The notes: a model not told the origin generated them from the sequence alone. A stretch of DNA of 64,000 nt from Bedellia somnulentella (GCA_963576735.1 OY755178.1:12090001-12154000), one strand, 5' to 3'. Counted from the stretch's first letter, positions 41,001 to 48,434 are shown. Numbers and translations are program-made.

Positions 41001-44000
41001 CTACTTTCAAGAGAGACACAGCAAATTCTTCTCCATTGTACAAGCTGCAATCTACAAAAAGGCGACAATAATCTTTTTTGTATCGATGGTATACTTGGTT
41101 GGGCGTAAATTTATGTGCTTCACAAATGTTTCTCAAGTAAATTGATGCCTTTGGTCCTAAAGACCCTTGTGGGTGCATAATAAAATATACCAAAAGCTTC
41201 GTGCTGGGCAATATAACCTTTTCTGTCTTGCAAAGCCCAAACTCTTTTACACAATCCATTACAGATGTTTGTTGACTGTAGTCATTATTTTCCAGACTTA
41301 CTTTTGTAGCATTAACAAGTGAATTTACTACAATCGTAAAAATAGCATCTTTTTGAACGATTTCTAAATCAGCATCCGCCTAAAAAAATATTATAGGTAA
41401 TTCAATAAGACATCAGCAAAAAAGAACACAGTATTATTTGAATTCAGTATCAGTAACTATTAAAGTAGTGTTGTAATTGTTACTCCTATTACCTTATCAT
41501 CCTATCTCCAAATTGAAACTTAATGCTAGTGTGCACAATGGATTTGTATTTATAGTGTTTGATAGTACACTAAACTATAGAACTCAAATCAAATTAAATA
41601 CTTCAGTTTTCATAGACACCTAAATGTGAATATTTGATTCTTCACTCTAACGGCTACCAATGAATCAAAGCAAACAAATTATGTGAACGGTCAATACTCA
41701 ATAATCAACCATTTATTGCATTCAACAATGTGTAGTACTAGAGGCAATATACTTATAAGAGTATCAAATAATGAAAAATATTACAAATAAAAATATTTCA
41801 TACTTACCAAAACATTATTCAAAAATGGATTTACAATTTTTAAAACATGTCTAGAATATGTTTCATTGAATATGGGTTCAGCTATTTCTGCACTGAATAG
41901 CGAATGGTTGGATAGTCTAGTGATCATTTCAACGAAACCACAATCTAGGATGTCCAAGTATACTTTTGCATTCAAAAACTTTGCAAACAACTTTTTTTGT
42001 GATACTATCATGGAACTACTTGGTATATTATTGTATTTATTGATTTTTCTTAAAAGAATTTCTTCATTCTCTAAAACCTTAAAAAAATCTTCTTCTGTTT
42101 CTTTATCTTTTCCTGAATTGTGACATTTTGAACATATTACTGATATTTTATAAATGTCTTTATCAAGAATATTATGTCCTCTTTTACTATTTAGTGTGAT
42201 TGCACACCGTCCCAATGACATGCAAACTATATCTGGTAGACAACACCCAAGTGCTTTTTGTATCTCTTGATTTTTTGTTAGTAATGCTGGCATTAATATC
42301 TGGCCAATAAGTTTGCTCTCCGAATAAATCTCATTTAAAAGAAAAACAGGACAAAGTGAAATCAACTGAAACAAAATATATAGAATTAAAAATTATTTCT
42401 TACATTAAAACAACAAGTAATTGATATTTTACTTACAATTTTAACAATCTCATTATTTTTACTTTGATTCAGAGACTCCACAAAATTCACTAACATATCT
42501 TTATTACCAGAAGATAGCTTTCTCTTCATTACTGTATTGCCATTTAGAATCATTTTTATTAACATTAATTTGGTTTCATTTCTCCAATTTAAGTTTTTTA
42601 GAGACTGTGTTGGTCCAAGAAAAGAGAGGAGAATAGTCAATCCTGCGTCACAAACTCTTTCTGTTCTTGATAGTATCATAATGTTTGTAACAACATCTCC
42701 AATTACTTCCCAGAGTTCCAAGTTATCAGCAACTCTTTGACACCAATTAGTGGAGACTTTAAGATATCCTAGTAAATTCATTGCATCATCATCAGGCAAT
42801 ATTTTTAGATCCAATAGTTTCATTGCTTGGAATTTTGTAGAACCAAATATATTTAACAATATGCCTAGAGCTGATTTAGCTTTTTTCAAATGATGTATTT
42901 GCAGGAACATATCAAATTTGGTATCAGCACATGATTCTTTAAATGAATCAATCGATTTGAATGTTATTTCAAGCACTTGCTGGTAATACCAACTATCTTT
43001 CAATTCTGTTTTATTAACTAATTCATTAACTATAGCTGTACAGTATGTGTCTTTCAGGAGATATATTTCACTCTCATCCTTATTATTTAATTTAAGTTTT
43101 TCTTTCTCCACATGACACTCAGAAGTCAATAATAATGATTTTTCTTTTACTTTTTTACTAAATATCTTAGAGTTGTTTGAGTCAATTACAATACTAATAA
43201 TGGCCTCGAGAATATTTTTACATTCAATATTGTGACTTAATGCTAAAAACCTGTGCAAGTCTTCAGAGAATAAATTTAAGAATTCTTTATTAATTTCAGA
43301 TTTCCAATACAAAACAGGAATTACTGTAACTAAAGATTCAACTAGCTGACAGAACTCCAAGACCACTTCTGGATAAATTTTGTGGAATTTTGTTACACTC
43401 ACTTTATTATACTCATCTATAAAATAACAAAAAAAGCTTAGGCAGATAAGTTTAACCTTAACTTTGAAATGTTCTAACATGTATAAAATATCCTCAAACA
43501 ATAAGACACATTCGGGAGCCCTCATTTGTACTGGACTGGAACTTAATGGGATGGTCTTACATAAAAGTTTCAATGTCCAGTCAATTAGACAAGTACATGT
43601 CTGAAGATTTTGAACTGTAACATATATTGGTCTCAAATCCAGTTCAATATTTGGAATTTTGACACTTTTTGGACTGAAATATTTTAATTCCATTTTATAT
43701 TCCTTATTTAGATTCTCATGGTTTTTATAATAATCTACCAGCTCTCTTATTATTTTTAAATATTCATAATGTATACTATGGAAGAATGAAGCTCCATTAA
43801 TGCAAAGAATATTTAGGACTTTTAGTTGTGCATTTTTACTAGATAGGTGTATTCTGAAATAAATATATTTGGAGTTTAATATTTTGCCACACTACTTTAC
43901 CCAACTTCTGCACTAAATTACCCAACTTTTGCCTAGAAAGTGGTAACATGATAGGGGCCAGCCTATCATGCCATATATCCCTGAAGGCTTGGCAGAATGG

Positions 44001-44424
44001 GAAAAATATGGTAAAGGTTGTTTTAGTGATAGTTAAAACAAACTTTCAAATAGTCAAGAGAACTTACTTTTCCAACTCTTTGACGGACCACACATAAAAG
44101 AGGCGGCCAATGAGCCATGTATTAAATGCTTCATAATACTCATCAGGATACTTAGAATTCCCTGGACGGGGAACCAATACTTCTGAAAAATCTCTGCAAT
44201 CATAAAATGTTGATAGGTTATATCCTTATATCTTTGCTCTACTGCAAAAATTTGAACAAGTTGCAATATAAATATATGTGAACATACCCGGAAAGTTTTA
44301 GAATAGATGTCAAAAGTCTATCTAATCCATCAGAGGCATGTTCCAGGTTATTGAACAGAACCATGGTTGGAGCATTGAACATTTGCCACACAGTAAAAGG
44401 ACCCTCTTGATTCTCTTCACCCAT
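13934..44424 (-). CDS. ATR: ATR checkpoint kinase (mei-41 orthologue), 29 exons, complete
   Basis: ATR is the nuclear PI3K-like serine/threonine kinase that senses RPA-coated single-stranded DNA with its partner ATRIP and starts the replication-stress checkpoint. Exons, high to low: 44424-44288, 44193-44068, 43853-42437, 42365-41808, 41379-39912, 39414-39212, 38842-38706, 37569-37480, 36279-36095, 35962-35844, 35571-35468, 34060-33870, 33377-33238, 32737-32576, 31315-31089, 30738-30585, 27888-27778, 27233-27067, 26108-25979, 25634-25477, 24497-24341, 23359-23120, 21974-21737, 21124-20879, 19247-19091, 18110-18046, 17753-17570, 15104-14918, 14062-13934. All junctions are GT-AG with matching phase. 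The total of 7,587 nt encodes 2,528 residues, close to fly Mei-41 and human ATR. The UME, FAT, kinase and FATC regions all match ATR rather than ATM, mTOR or DNA-PK. The start at 44424 has A at -3 and opens the first exon. Introns are loaded with repeats and broken copies of the gene's own exons. Confidence 0.93.
14100..14330 (+). mobile_element. Helitron 3'-end fragment
   Basis: Ends ACTGTGCGAAGCCGGGGCGG then GCCACTTG before T, close to the 3' hairpin and end of the Helitron at 19265-20306. The 5' end is not clear. Lies in intron 28 of ATR. Confidence 0.6.
14404..14560 (-). mobile_element. SINE-like fragment in ATR intron 28
   Basis: CATAAACTGACTGCAAAAAA to GTCGTTTTTCACGACACCC, heavily diverged. 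Confidence 0.55.
14918..21974 (-). CDS. ATR: ATR exons 23-28: PI3K-like kinase domain
   Basis: These exons encode about residues 2128-2486. Exon 24 carries the ATP-binding lysine in [14 protein letters not shown] (about K2218). Exon 25 has the [13 protein letters not shown] block and exon 26 [10 protein letters not shown]. Exon 27 has the catalytic loop GLGDRHGEN (about D2366 and N2371) and the metal-binding VHVDFN (about D2385), so the kinase appears catalytically intact. Exon 28 completes the C-lobe with [15 protein letters not shown]. Confidence 0.94.
15013..16044 (-). repeat. 181-bp tandem array of truncated ATR exon 28
   Basis: Six units start at 15013, 15194, 15375, 15556, 15737 and 15918. 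The sixth stops at about 16044. Each unit has 92 nt of exon 28, including its 3' splice acceptor, plus 89 nt of intron. Only the unit at 15013 continues into the full exon with its donor at 14918. Units 2-6 share a GTC-ATAC change, and units 3, 4 and 6 share two more substitutions, so copies arose in more than one step. None of the extra copies has a donor site. Confidence 0.95.
16110..17330 (-). mobile_element. LINE reverse-transcriptase fragment (Jockey/CR1-like)
   Basis: The minus strand encodes [20 protein letters not shown], then [20 protein letters not shown] and [12 protein letters not shown] (the FADD catalytic box), followed by [15 protein letters not shown]. Past 16787 the frame breaks, but FLRFLYF and [16 protein letters not shown] are still readable. 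A decayed 5'-truncated copy in intron 27 of ATR. Confidence 0.85.
17885..18008 (-). mobile_element. SINE-like fragment in ATR intron 26
   Basis: Shortened copy ending AAGTCGCCTCTTACGACAC. Confidence 0.55.
18322..18502 (+). mobile_element. SINE 3' half (ATAAACGTTCACGCCG family)
   Basis: Starts within the body (GGCGATAGGCCTGCCCCCTA) and ends in the (TTATGTTTATG)n tail. No head. Intron 25 of ATR. Confidence 0.8.
18677..18726 (-). pseudogene. Second, internally deleted copy of ATR exon 25
   Basis: About 49 bp join the two ends of exon 25 (the GATCCTTATGGATG side and the ACAAGCAACAG side) with the middle missing. A GTAAGT donor survives, but the acceptor side has diverged. Confidence 0.8.
18748..18917 (+). 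mobile_element. SINE-like repeat in ATR intron 25
   Basis: GTAGTATCAGCTTAGAATAG through GGGATTTATATCCGTAAGTA. Confidence 0.7.
18927..19044 (-). pseudogene. Truncated copy of ATR exon 25 with in-frame stop
   Basis: This is a direct copy of the 3' two-thirds of exon 25, 47 bp downstream of it in transcription order. It keeps a donor-like GTATGC but lacks the acceptor. The conserved Trp of FQEWF has become TAG, so inclusion would truncate the kinase. Confidence 0.9.
19265..20306 (+). mobile_element. Non-autonomous Helitron
   Basis: It begins TCTATACTTATAATAAATC after A and ends CCGATCCACTAG before T, preceded by a hairpin region CCCGTGCGAAGCTGGGCC. These are the standard Helitron hallmarks (5' TC, 3' CTAG, A/T insertion). 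It contains a TCTG microsatellite. No protein is encoded. Lies in intron 24 of ATR. Confidence 0.85.
19387..19421. repeat. (TCTG)n microsatellite inside Helitron
   Basis: About eight TCTG units with one interruption, at the position where such repeats are common in lepidopteran Helitrons. Confidence 0.85.
20440..20604. mobile_element. Fold-back MITE
   Basis: Arms of about 65 bp (CTGATTACGTATCTTTTGCG against the complement of CTAAAGATACATAATCAG) with a short spacer. Intron 24 of ATR. Confidence 0.65.
22120..22395 (-). mobile_element. LINE fragment, degraded
   Basis: Reverse-oriented similarity to the LINE family at 59975-60920 (GCCCTTTTATT, GTCCTCTACTGACATT, TTTCACAAATCACACT). Frame not preserved. 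Intron 22 of ATR. Confidence 0.5.
22412..22663 (-). mobile_element. SINE-like repeat (TGTAGTGTCGGCTTAGAATA family), full length
   Basis: Reverse-oriented complete copy with (CATA)n tail and all family blocks, including GTCGCCTCTTACG and AAGCCGACACTACA. Intron 22 of ATR. Confidence 0.8.
22735..23107 (+). mobile_element. tRNA-derived SINE, full length (ATAAACGTTCACGCCG family)
   Basis: Head CATGATAGTCCAGTGGGTAG, B box GAGTTCCAATCCTGGG, full body and tail. It ends 13 bp from exon 22 of ATR, so it sits almost at the splice donor. Confidence 0.85.
23120..34060 (-). CDS. ATR: ATR exons 12-22: FAT domain
   Basis: Exons 12 to 22 encode the TPR-like FAT solenoid, about residues 1515-2127. Recognisable blocks include [11 protein letters not shown] (exon 12), [10 protein letters not shown] (exon 13), [12 protein letters not shown] (exon 17), KAKMYWARG (exon 18), [10 protein letters not shown] (exon 20), [11 protein letters not shown] (exon 21) and [10 protein letters not shown] with LIELCNKP (exon 22). 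They appear in the order expected for ATR. Introns carry SINEs, MITEs and truncated exon copies. Confidence 0.92.
23510..24296 (-). mobile_element. tRNA-derived SINE (family with ATTATACACAG end), interrupted
   Basis: On the minus strand, a tRNA-like head (GTGGCTAAGTGGATAGC as A box, GGTTCGATCCC as B box) is followed by a body ending CTGTGTATAATATGTCCGTA. Split by the MITE at 23585-24148. Confidence 0.75.
23585..24148. mobile_element. MITE inserted in a SINE (TA target)
   Basis: GATCTTGCAATCTAGGAGCG at the left and AGATTGCAAGATC at the right, with TA at both junctions as for Tc1/mariner-type elements. The SINE copy at 49332-49535 shows the empty site. Intron 21 of ATR. Confidence 0.7.
24785..25350 (-). 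mobile_element. SINE-like repeat split by AT-rich sequence
   Basis: Ends at 24785-24950 and about 25280-25350 belong to one copy. The insert holds TTCGGAAGGTGTTTTGTTGA, also present as a direct repeat at 12180-12300. Confidence 0.55.
25363..25428 (-). pseudogene. Fragment of ATR exon 20
   Basis: About 65 bp match the middle of exon 20 (around GAGAATCGACAA and GTCGCGAAGA) with several substitutions. There are no splice sites. It lies just downstream of exon 20 in transcription order. Confidence 0.8.
27385..27450 (-). mobile_element. SINE-like tail fragment in ATR intron 17
   Basis: CATAAACTCACGGCCATAAA and GGTACCTAGAGCTTCAGAGC only. Confidence 0.6.
28003..28165 (-). mobile_element. SINE-like fragment in ATR intron 16
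   Basis: (CATA)n tail, ACTCACGGCTATAAATCC to CCGCATCGCCAAAAAATC; far end missing. Confidence 0.7.
28262..28404 (+). mobile_element. Snapback element around a tRNA-like core, subtype with TTAAGCAAACAAA arms
   Basis: Left CCTCATGTGGGGATTATTAC then AATCAACTAAGCAAAACAAA; right TTTGCTTAATTGATTAGTAA then AACATGAGG. The core AGCTCAGATGGCAGAGCGAA has lost part of the anticodon arm. Intron 16 of ATR. Confidence 0.75.
28590..28690 (+). mobile_element. tRNA-like core with one arm
   Basis: CATAGCTCAGTTGGCAGAGC (A box), GTAGGTTCGAGTCCTG (B box), then the TTTGTTTGCTTAATTGATTA right arm of the subtype at 28262. No left arm. Confidence 0.75.
28700..30390. other. Large part of ATR intron 16, mostly unexplained
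   Basis: Other than the doubtful THAP-like exon at 28985, no repeat family or coding exon is recognised. An 86-codon plus-strand frame at 30063-30323 has no support. Confidence 0.4.
28985..29046 (+). pseudogene. Possible degenerate THAP start exon
   Basis: Reads [20 protein letters not shown] up to a GTAAGT donor. Spacing fits a THAP N-terminus (Cys, Asn, Lys-rich, ...YH), but the second Cys is Tyr and no second exon was found. It may be an old P-type remnant in intron 16 of ATR, or chance. Confidence 0.25.
30391..30524 (-). pseudogene. Truncated copy of ATR exon 16
   Basis: The 3' part of exon 16 is repeated about 60 bp downstream of the exon's donor with few changes. The acceptor side is missing. 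The donor region has changed from CAG-GTAATA to CAC-GTGAAT. Confidence 0.88.
31425..31580 (-). mobile_element. SINE-like fragment in ATR intron 14
   Basis: GGTAACCAGCCACATCGCCC, AGTCGCCTCTTACGACAC and ATTCTAAGCCGATACAACAC. Confidence 0.65.
31706..31820 (-). pseudogene. Truncated copy of ATR exon 15
   Basis: The first roughly 36 codons of exon 15 ([21 protein letters not shown]) recur upstream of the real exon with several amino-acid changes. A CACCAG acceptor survives. The copy ends abruptly without a donor. Confidence 0.88.
31838..32062 (+). mobile_element. Snapback element around a tRNA-like core
   Basis: Left arm GAATAAATAAAGGAAAGAAA to CACAGGCGGGA is the complement of the right arm. The core has GGTAGCTCAATTGGCAAGAG (A box) and GGTTCGAATCCC (B box). 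The right end is AATCCCAACATGAGGTTTTC. Upstream of the exon 15 copy in ATR. Confidence 0.8.
32355..32495 (+). mobile_element. tRNA-like core with one arm
   Basis: GGCAGAGCGATGGGGGCGTA, B box GGTTCGAACCC, then the TTTAATAACATCTTTTATTT arm and AATCCCCACATGAGG. Same subtype as 38160-38490. Intron 14 of ATR. Confidence 0.75.
33760..33834 (+). mobile_element. SINE-like tail fragment in ATR intron 12
   Basis: TTATTCTGAAGATCTGGCTA to GATTTATAGCCATGAGTATA. Confidence 0.6.
34262..34500. mobile_element. Fragment of the GGCCAGTACACAATGGCC MITE group
   Basis: Shares CAGGCCATCGCCACTG, TGGCGCGCCATCGT and AAAGGAATCGTGG blocks with the complement of 50390-50540. Ends unclear. Intron 11 of ATR. Confidence 0.45.
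34512..34675 (-). mobile_element. SINE 3' half (ATAAACGTTCACGCCG family)
   Basis: ACATAACATAAACGTTCACG to GGCAGGCCTATCGCCG; head missing. Intron 11 of ATR. Confidence 0.8.
34747..35055 (-). mobile_element. LINE 3' end, tail ...GTGAGTATATGTATG
   Basis: Minus strand encodes [15 protein letters not shown], then [19 protein letters not shown] and [12 protein letters not shown] stop, a typical LINE protein terminus. It ends in GGCGTGAGTATATGTATG. Inserted in intron 11 of ATR. Confidence 0.75.
36985..37446 (+). mobile_element. tRNA-derived SINE with internal 87-bp duplication
   Basis: Full-length copy of the ATAAACGTTCACGCCG family. The segment at 37241-37327 is repeated at 37328-37414. It ends 34 bp from exon 8 of ATR. 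Confidence 0.85.
37935..38150. mobile_element. Fold-back MITE in ATR intron 7
   Basis: Arms CACGGAATCGCC, AACTGCCATTTGCTAGACCG and AGCATAATGCGAT pair with the complementary half. It lies directly beside the snapback tRNA-like element at 38160. Confidence 0.7.
38160..38490. mobile_element. Snapback element with tRNA-like sequence on both arms
   Basis: The left arm (to about 38366) reads inward as the complement of a tRNA-like unit; the right arm (38405-38480) repeats it in the opposite direction. Arms share GTCGAAATTTTTCTTTCC and TTTAATAACATCTTTTATTT, and both carry GGTTCGAACCC (B box). The left arm also has TAGCTCAGTTGGCAGAGC (A box). Intron 7 of ATR. Confidence 0.8.
39545..39730 (+). mobile_element. 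SINE-like repeat in ATR intron 5, degraded
   Basis: GGCTAAGAATAGCACTGAG through GATTTATAGTTTATGTAGGT. Confidence 0.55.
39912..41379 (-). CDS. ATR: ATR exon 5: helical repeats and UME domain
   Basis: This 1,468-nt exon encodes about residues 747-1235. The first part is alpha-helical and repeat-like. Residues about 1014-1120 match the UME (NUC010) domain of ATR, with the segments [28 protein letters not shown] and [14 protein letters not shown], followed by the ATR-specific [14 protein letters not shown] and IFHYLVLNN. Plus-strand reading frames over this exon are shadows. The acceptor is at 41379 and the donor at 39912. Confidence 0.93.
42437..43853 (-). CDS. ATR: ATR exon 3: N-terminal helical repeat region
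   Basis: This large exon (1,417 nt, about residues 88-560) encodes the poorly conserved N-terminal HEAT-type solenoid, the region that contacts ATRIP in other ATR proteins. It was placed because the frame runs from exon 2 through the acceptor at 43853 and leaves at a consensus GTAAGT donor. The sequence alone would not identify the family; the identification rests on continuity with the downstream exons. Confidence 0.88.
43935..44005 (+). mobile_element. SINE fragment (ATAAACGTTCACGCCG family)
   Basis: Degraded piece with GATAGGGGCCAGCCTATC and ATATCCCTGAAGGCTTGGCAG in intron 2 of ATR. Confidence 0.45.
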
Positions 44425-44869
44425 TTTAATAGACTTAGCTTTTACTTATATCAGTTGATATTATAAATATTTTTTTATATAATCGAATTGATAATGTTTA
44501 TAGAAAAAGTTTACGCTGTTCTTTCTTGTTTACAAAATAAATAATTTTATTTAGCCCGCGAAATAATTCACAGAGCAAATCTCATAGAGTATACAATATA
44601 CGATTGAATTACGGAAAATATTTTTTTCCAAGTTTTGGAAGTGTACCCCATGTAATATCATTTTGAATACCTTGGTTACATGATATGGATAGCAAATCAA
44701 AAAGTACAAATTTTCCACATTATTTCATTGAACCATAGTATATAGAAAATGTTTACGCCATTTTGTTGTATTATAATTCAATTTTTATCAATACTGTTGG
44801 AAAAAAGCGTTAACAGTAAAGATATCGATGGTATATTATATGGTTTAATCCAGCATCCAGCAGAAAATA
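44425..44869 (-). promoter_or_regulatory. Presumed ATR promoter and 5' UTR region
   Basis: 445 bp between the ATR start codon and the transposon-like insertion at 44880. AT-rich; no TATA box or initiator can be singled out by eye. Confidence 0.4.
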
Positions 44870-44879
44870 ACACCGAAGT

Positions 44880-45593
44880 AGGCATGAGTCCGATATATCA
44901 AAACGTAACTAATAACGGATATCAGTTACATATCATATCATATCGATAACTATAAAGTACATATCCGATATTTCAAAACTATGCTATCAACAAAAACCTA
45001 AACCGCCCGCCAGACATCGATACGTAAAAGAAAACGATATGACAAACGAAGCGCAAACCATCGAACCGCATCCGTTTCATATTCGCTCCATCTCTTTCTA
45101 ACTTTACAAAACGTTAGCGTTGTGAAAGAGATGAAGCGAATATCTTTAGTTATTACATTTTGTTGTTTAGTTTTGGCGCGCGTTTTACCTGATAACTCGG
45201 GTCATTTTGGTTATTTATTTGTGTGCTTGAGTTTGTTTATTTCAATTCTGAGCTAATCATGTATCATTTTTGTTATACTATCGTTACTTTACACATGCAT
45301 TAATAATAAATACACATGTTCGCATTAATAATAAATTCATACAACTTTTCTGTTAATCCTAAGCCTGTTTAAGCATGAAGGAAAATCGCCATGATTTACT
45401 ATTGTAACTAATGGGAAGGGACCTCTTAACTAAACTTATAAAATATAACTTGTTGATTGCATGCGTTTTTGTTTAAAGGTCGTTTTGCTATGCCCACTGA
45501 TATCGATATCTAAAAACGGTTTTCCATATCGATATGATAACTATATATCGGTTATGTAACCGTTTGCCTTAAATAACGAAAACGCCCATGCCT
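44880..45593. mobile_element. Transposon-like insertion with 10-bp duplication upstream of ATR
   Basis: Ends AGGCATGAGT and CCCATGCCT; flanking ACACCGAAGT at 44870-44879 and 45594-45603 is a perfect 10-bp repeat. It holds three TATCGATA octamers (44941, 45501, 45527) and a hairpin at about 45079-45151. A 9-10-bp duplication would fit a MULE-type element. No protein. Confidence 0.65.
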
Positions 45594-45742
45594 ACACCGA
45601 AGTAGTTCTACAATGTATTGTGTATTATATTCAAAACATTTCTATCACAGATTACAATATAGATACGTCCAGACTGTTTTATGGATAGCAATAATGGCGA
45701 AGACTGAATTTAAACGCAGTTATATTCAATATTCGTATTGGC

Positions 45743-47237
45743 CTTTGACTATGAACACTATAGACAGAGTCATAATGAAACGGGAGAGTACCTCTTTTAG
45801 ATAGGAATATTTTTCCCTGTAATGTTGCGATCACTAGAAAACAATTACCCCAAAATACTATAATCACCATTCTAAAAGCTACTTTTTAATTTAAAATTGA
45901 TTACGTCAATTTATTGTTTAATTAAAGGTTTACTATTTACTATATTATTTCCTGCAATCATATAATTATACATACTTGCTCCTAGTATTATACAATCTTT
46001 TTTGTTTAATTTTACCATTTATACTGATGTTTAATACACCGTGAAATCTAAATGATTGTACTAACTATCAGGGATGAATCTTCCGATGATTACGAATAAA
46101 TTTTGGTACGGGACTAACTTTGTTACTGGACAAAAAAAAACAGCTGTTCCATAAGTGCAAGTTATGTAAATATCATACGGGTCATCATGGGTATAGTGGG
46201 GTCTATGTTTGTATTTTGAAAAATAAAAGACAGCACTATTTTGTACATGAGTTTTATTGCATTATTTACTATTGACCTTTAAACAAAATCAGTTTCGTGT
46301 GAAAATTTCGAATTCATTCGCCTTTTTCAGTCACATTTTTCAAAAGATGATATTTGCCTTTATTAACAGCACAAGGTGGTTTTCGAACGGATTTTGTTCT
46401 CTGTTGTGGTCGTTTAATGTCGGAAATATTCTTTTACCTAAATTCTTTTTCAAAACAACTGCGACCATTTGAGCCAAAGCTTAGTCTTTGGACAAAAACG
46501 AGGTGCCTTTCAATTTTATAGTATGCCTCAAAACTTTGGTTGATTTCCAATTGCATCTTCCAGTGGCCGCAATCCATTTTTCTCGTAGATTCGGGTCTTT
46601 AGGAAAACTGTAATGAATACGAAGAAATTAAATAAATATAACAAATTTATTACTTACTAATTCCGTAGATAACAATTGGAAATCATTCAGCGTCGCTATA
46701 GCGCGACGAAATTCATAATATACTCACTCATTAACATCAGTTTACTAATTTGAAAATTTTACCCTAACGACAGGGTAGGATGAAAACGTGAATTATGGCA
46801 ACACTGAGATACTGCATATTTTTAGGTTATACTATTAAAAAATTGCTCAAAATAACTAAAGAAAATGCTAGTAATCTAGTTCAACGTAATTAACATTTGA
46901 ATCACTTATTTTCTGATCGCGCAATGTATTTATTATGTATTTATCTGTAGAAAAACATTAAAAAACTCACTCACTTGTGGAAAGTCAATCCTTCGATGTG
47001 TTTTTCGCTGTGGCTTCCGCAGCCAAGCACGCTACACCCAACCATACCTCACTAAATAATAACTTAACTAATGGAGTCTCTTAACTCTTTTGTCACAATA
47101 ACAATATACACAAATGAATAAAATCTTTCTCAAAATCAAAAGAAAACCAAAATCGCTCACAAGTCGACGCTTTGTTTGTCACAATTTAAAAGTGTGACAT
47201 TAACAAAACGGATTACGCGATAGAGATGACAATAAAG

Positions 47238-47271
<34 letters not shown>

Positions 47272-47405
47272 TCTCACGCCGTTAGTTCCCATTGGGGTAG
47301 TGTCTGATTTGTGTCTCTTTTTAACATATAAGAACTTAAATAAGGGCTTCTCTTTTTAAAATGGATGACGTAACATCGCTCTGTCTATAGTGTTCATAGT
47401 CAAAG
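45743..47405 (-). mobile_element. P/THAP-superfamily element A, uninterrupted copy
   Basis: Same family as the element at 51724-59950 but in opposite orientation. Terminal repeats are CTTTGACTATGAACACTATA and its complement. The flanking duplication is GTATTGGC at 45735-45742 and GTATTGGT at 47406-47413, 7 of 8 identical. It lacks about 375 bp present in copy B (about 52337-52712) and has none of B's insertions, so it shows their empty sites. A LINE-tail fragment sits near its right end (47258-47300). Confidence 0.85.
46481..47045 (-). pseudogene. THAP-domain remnant of element A (two exons)
   Basis: Exon 1 (47045-46975) reads MVGCSVLGCGSHSEKHI and ends FHK, the start of a THAP zinc finger. 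After a GT-AG intron, exon 2 (46607-46481) continues FPKDPNLREKWIAATG and NWKST, then stops. The second zinc-ligand pair (C-x2-H) is missing, so the finger is incomplete. THAP domains give DNA binding to P-element-type transposases. Confidence 0.75.
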
Positions 47406-48089
47406 GTATTGGTTCAAAATTCTAAGGACAACCTAAATACTATTTGTTAATGATAAACAAAATCTATGAATTGTTGCCACCAACATAAATTTTCCATGAT
47501 TTGCTTGAACATTACAAACAAACTATTACAAAACAGTTTTCTTGGTGACCATAGAAATATCATAATAAAAGTAATCTTTATAGAGTTTTTGTATGTACTA
47601 CTAAAAACGGTCTATTATATACTATGGAATAAATATGATAATTTTTGACGTAAACTGTTATTTTCGAAGGACAATAAGTGTATTTAATACATATTTTTTT
47701 GGTTTTTTTTTCAATGTAATTGTTTGTGTGAATATTTATATTTTTCTTTATATGTTTTATTGTATTTTTTATGCTCATCTGTACAGCGAATAAATGTCTC
47801 TCTTTCTCTTTCTTTATTTCTCTTTCTGTTATTGCACTATTTAAATTACAGTTTTCTTTATGACCTCGGAAATAGGAAGACATTGAATTTTATTTAAACT
47901 ATGATACTGTTAAAAAATAATGCAAGTTAAACATAATTTTGAATGTATAATATATTCTAAACATATATTTTTTGTAACAATAATATTGTATTGAATGTTA
48001 ATTTCTATTTACTTAAAGAAGTTTTGTCTTGTAATACTTATTTTAGAATATTAAATTATTGTTTACTCATATTTATAACAAAGAAACTT
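47406..48089. other. Spacer between the two P/THAP elements, nothing recognised
   Basis: A 101-codon Lys/Ile-rich minus-strand frame (47883-47578) is probably chance in AT-rich DNA. Confidence 0.35.
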
Positions 48090-48145
48090 TATTCTTTATT
48101 TATTAGTAATAATCCCCACATGAGGTTTTCATGAACAAAAACATT
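48090..48145 (+). mobile_element. Isolated right arm of the snapback tRNA-like family
   Basis: TATTCTTTATTTATTAGTAA then AATCCCCACATGAGGTTTTC with no tRNA-like core. Confidence 0.65.
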
Positions 48146-48221
48146 CAAAAGAATCTTATGTTAAGCTAGTATCTAAAAAAAAGGCAAAAAAGTATTTAAT
48201 TTAAATTGTTGTTTTATTTAT

Positions 48222-48434
48222 TCTGCTAAAACACCTGACTGCGAAAGGATACCGAGCACCGAAAAAAAGCAGAAAGTGGCAAGAGTGTGCAAAGTTTGTG
48301 CAGACATTTCTAAGACAAACACTGGCAAACGAGGACGCAAAGAAACGATATTTTACTGCCCAGAATGCAACGTGCCTTTGTGCTACCATCCTTGCTTTAA
48401 AGTGTTTCATACACGCAAGGATTATACAACATAA
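48222..48434 (+). pseudogene. piggyBac transposase C-terminal zinc ribbon remnant
   Basis: Open frame ending at TAA (48432-48434) encodes ARVCKVCADISKTNTGKRGR, then FYCPECNVPLCYHPCFKVFH. This is the cysteine-rich C-terminal finger of piggyBac-family transposases (CxxC...CxxC...C...CF..H). No catalytic part is present nearby. Confidence 0.8.

Noticed and set aside
39941..42740. Plus-strand frames over ATR exons 3-5
   Set aside because: Shadows of strongly coding minus-strand exons with no independent features.
45079..45151. Short hairpin ATTCGCT...AGCGAAT as a microRNA precursor
   Set aside because: Lies inside the transposon-like insertion; arms have indels and there is no evidence of a mature product.
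47578..47883. 101-codon Lys-rich minus-strand frame as a gene
   Set aside because: Low complexity, no recognised domain, lies in an AT-rich spacer between transposons.
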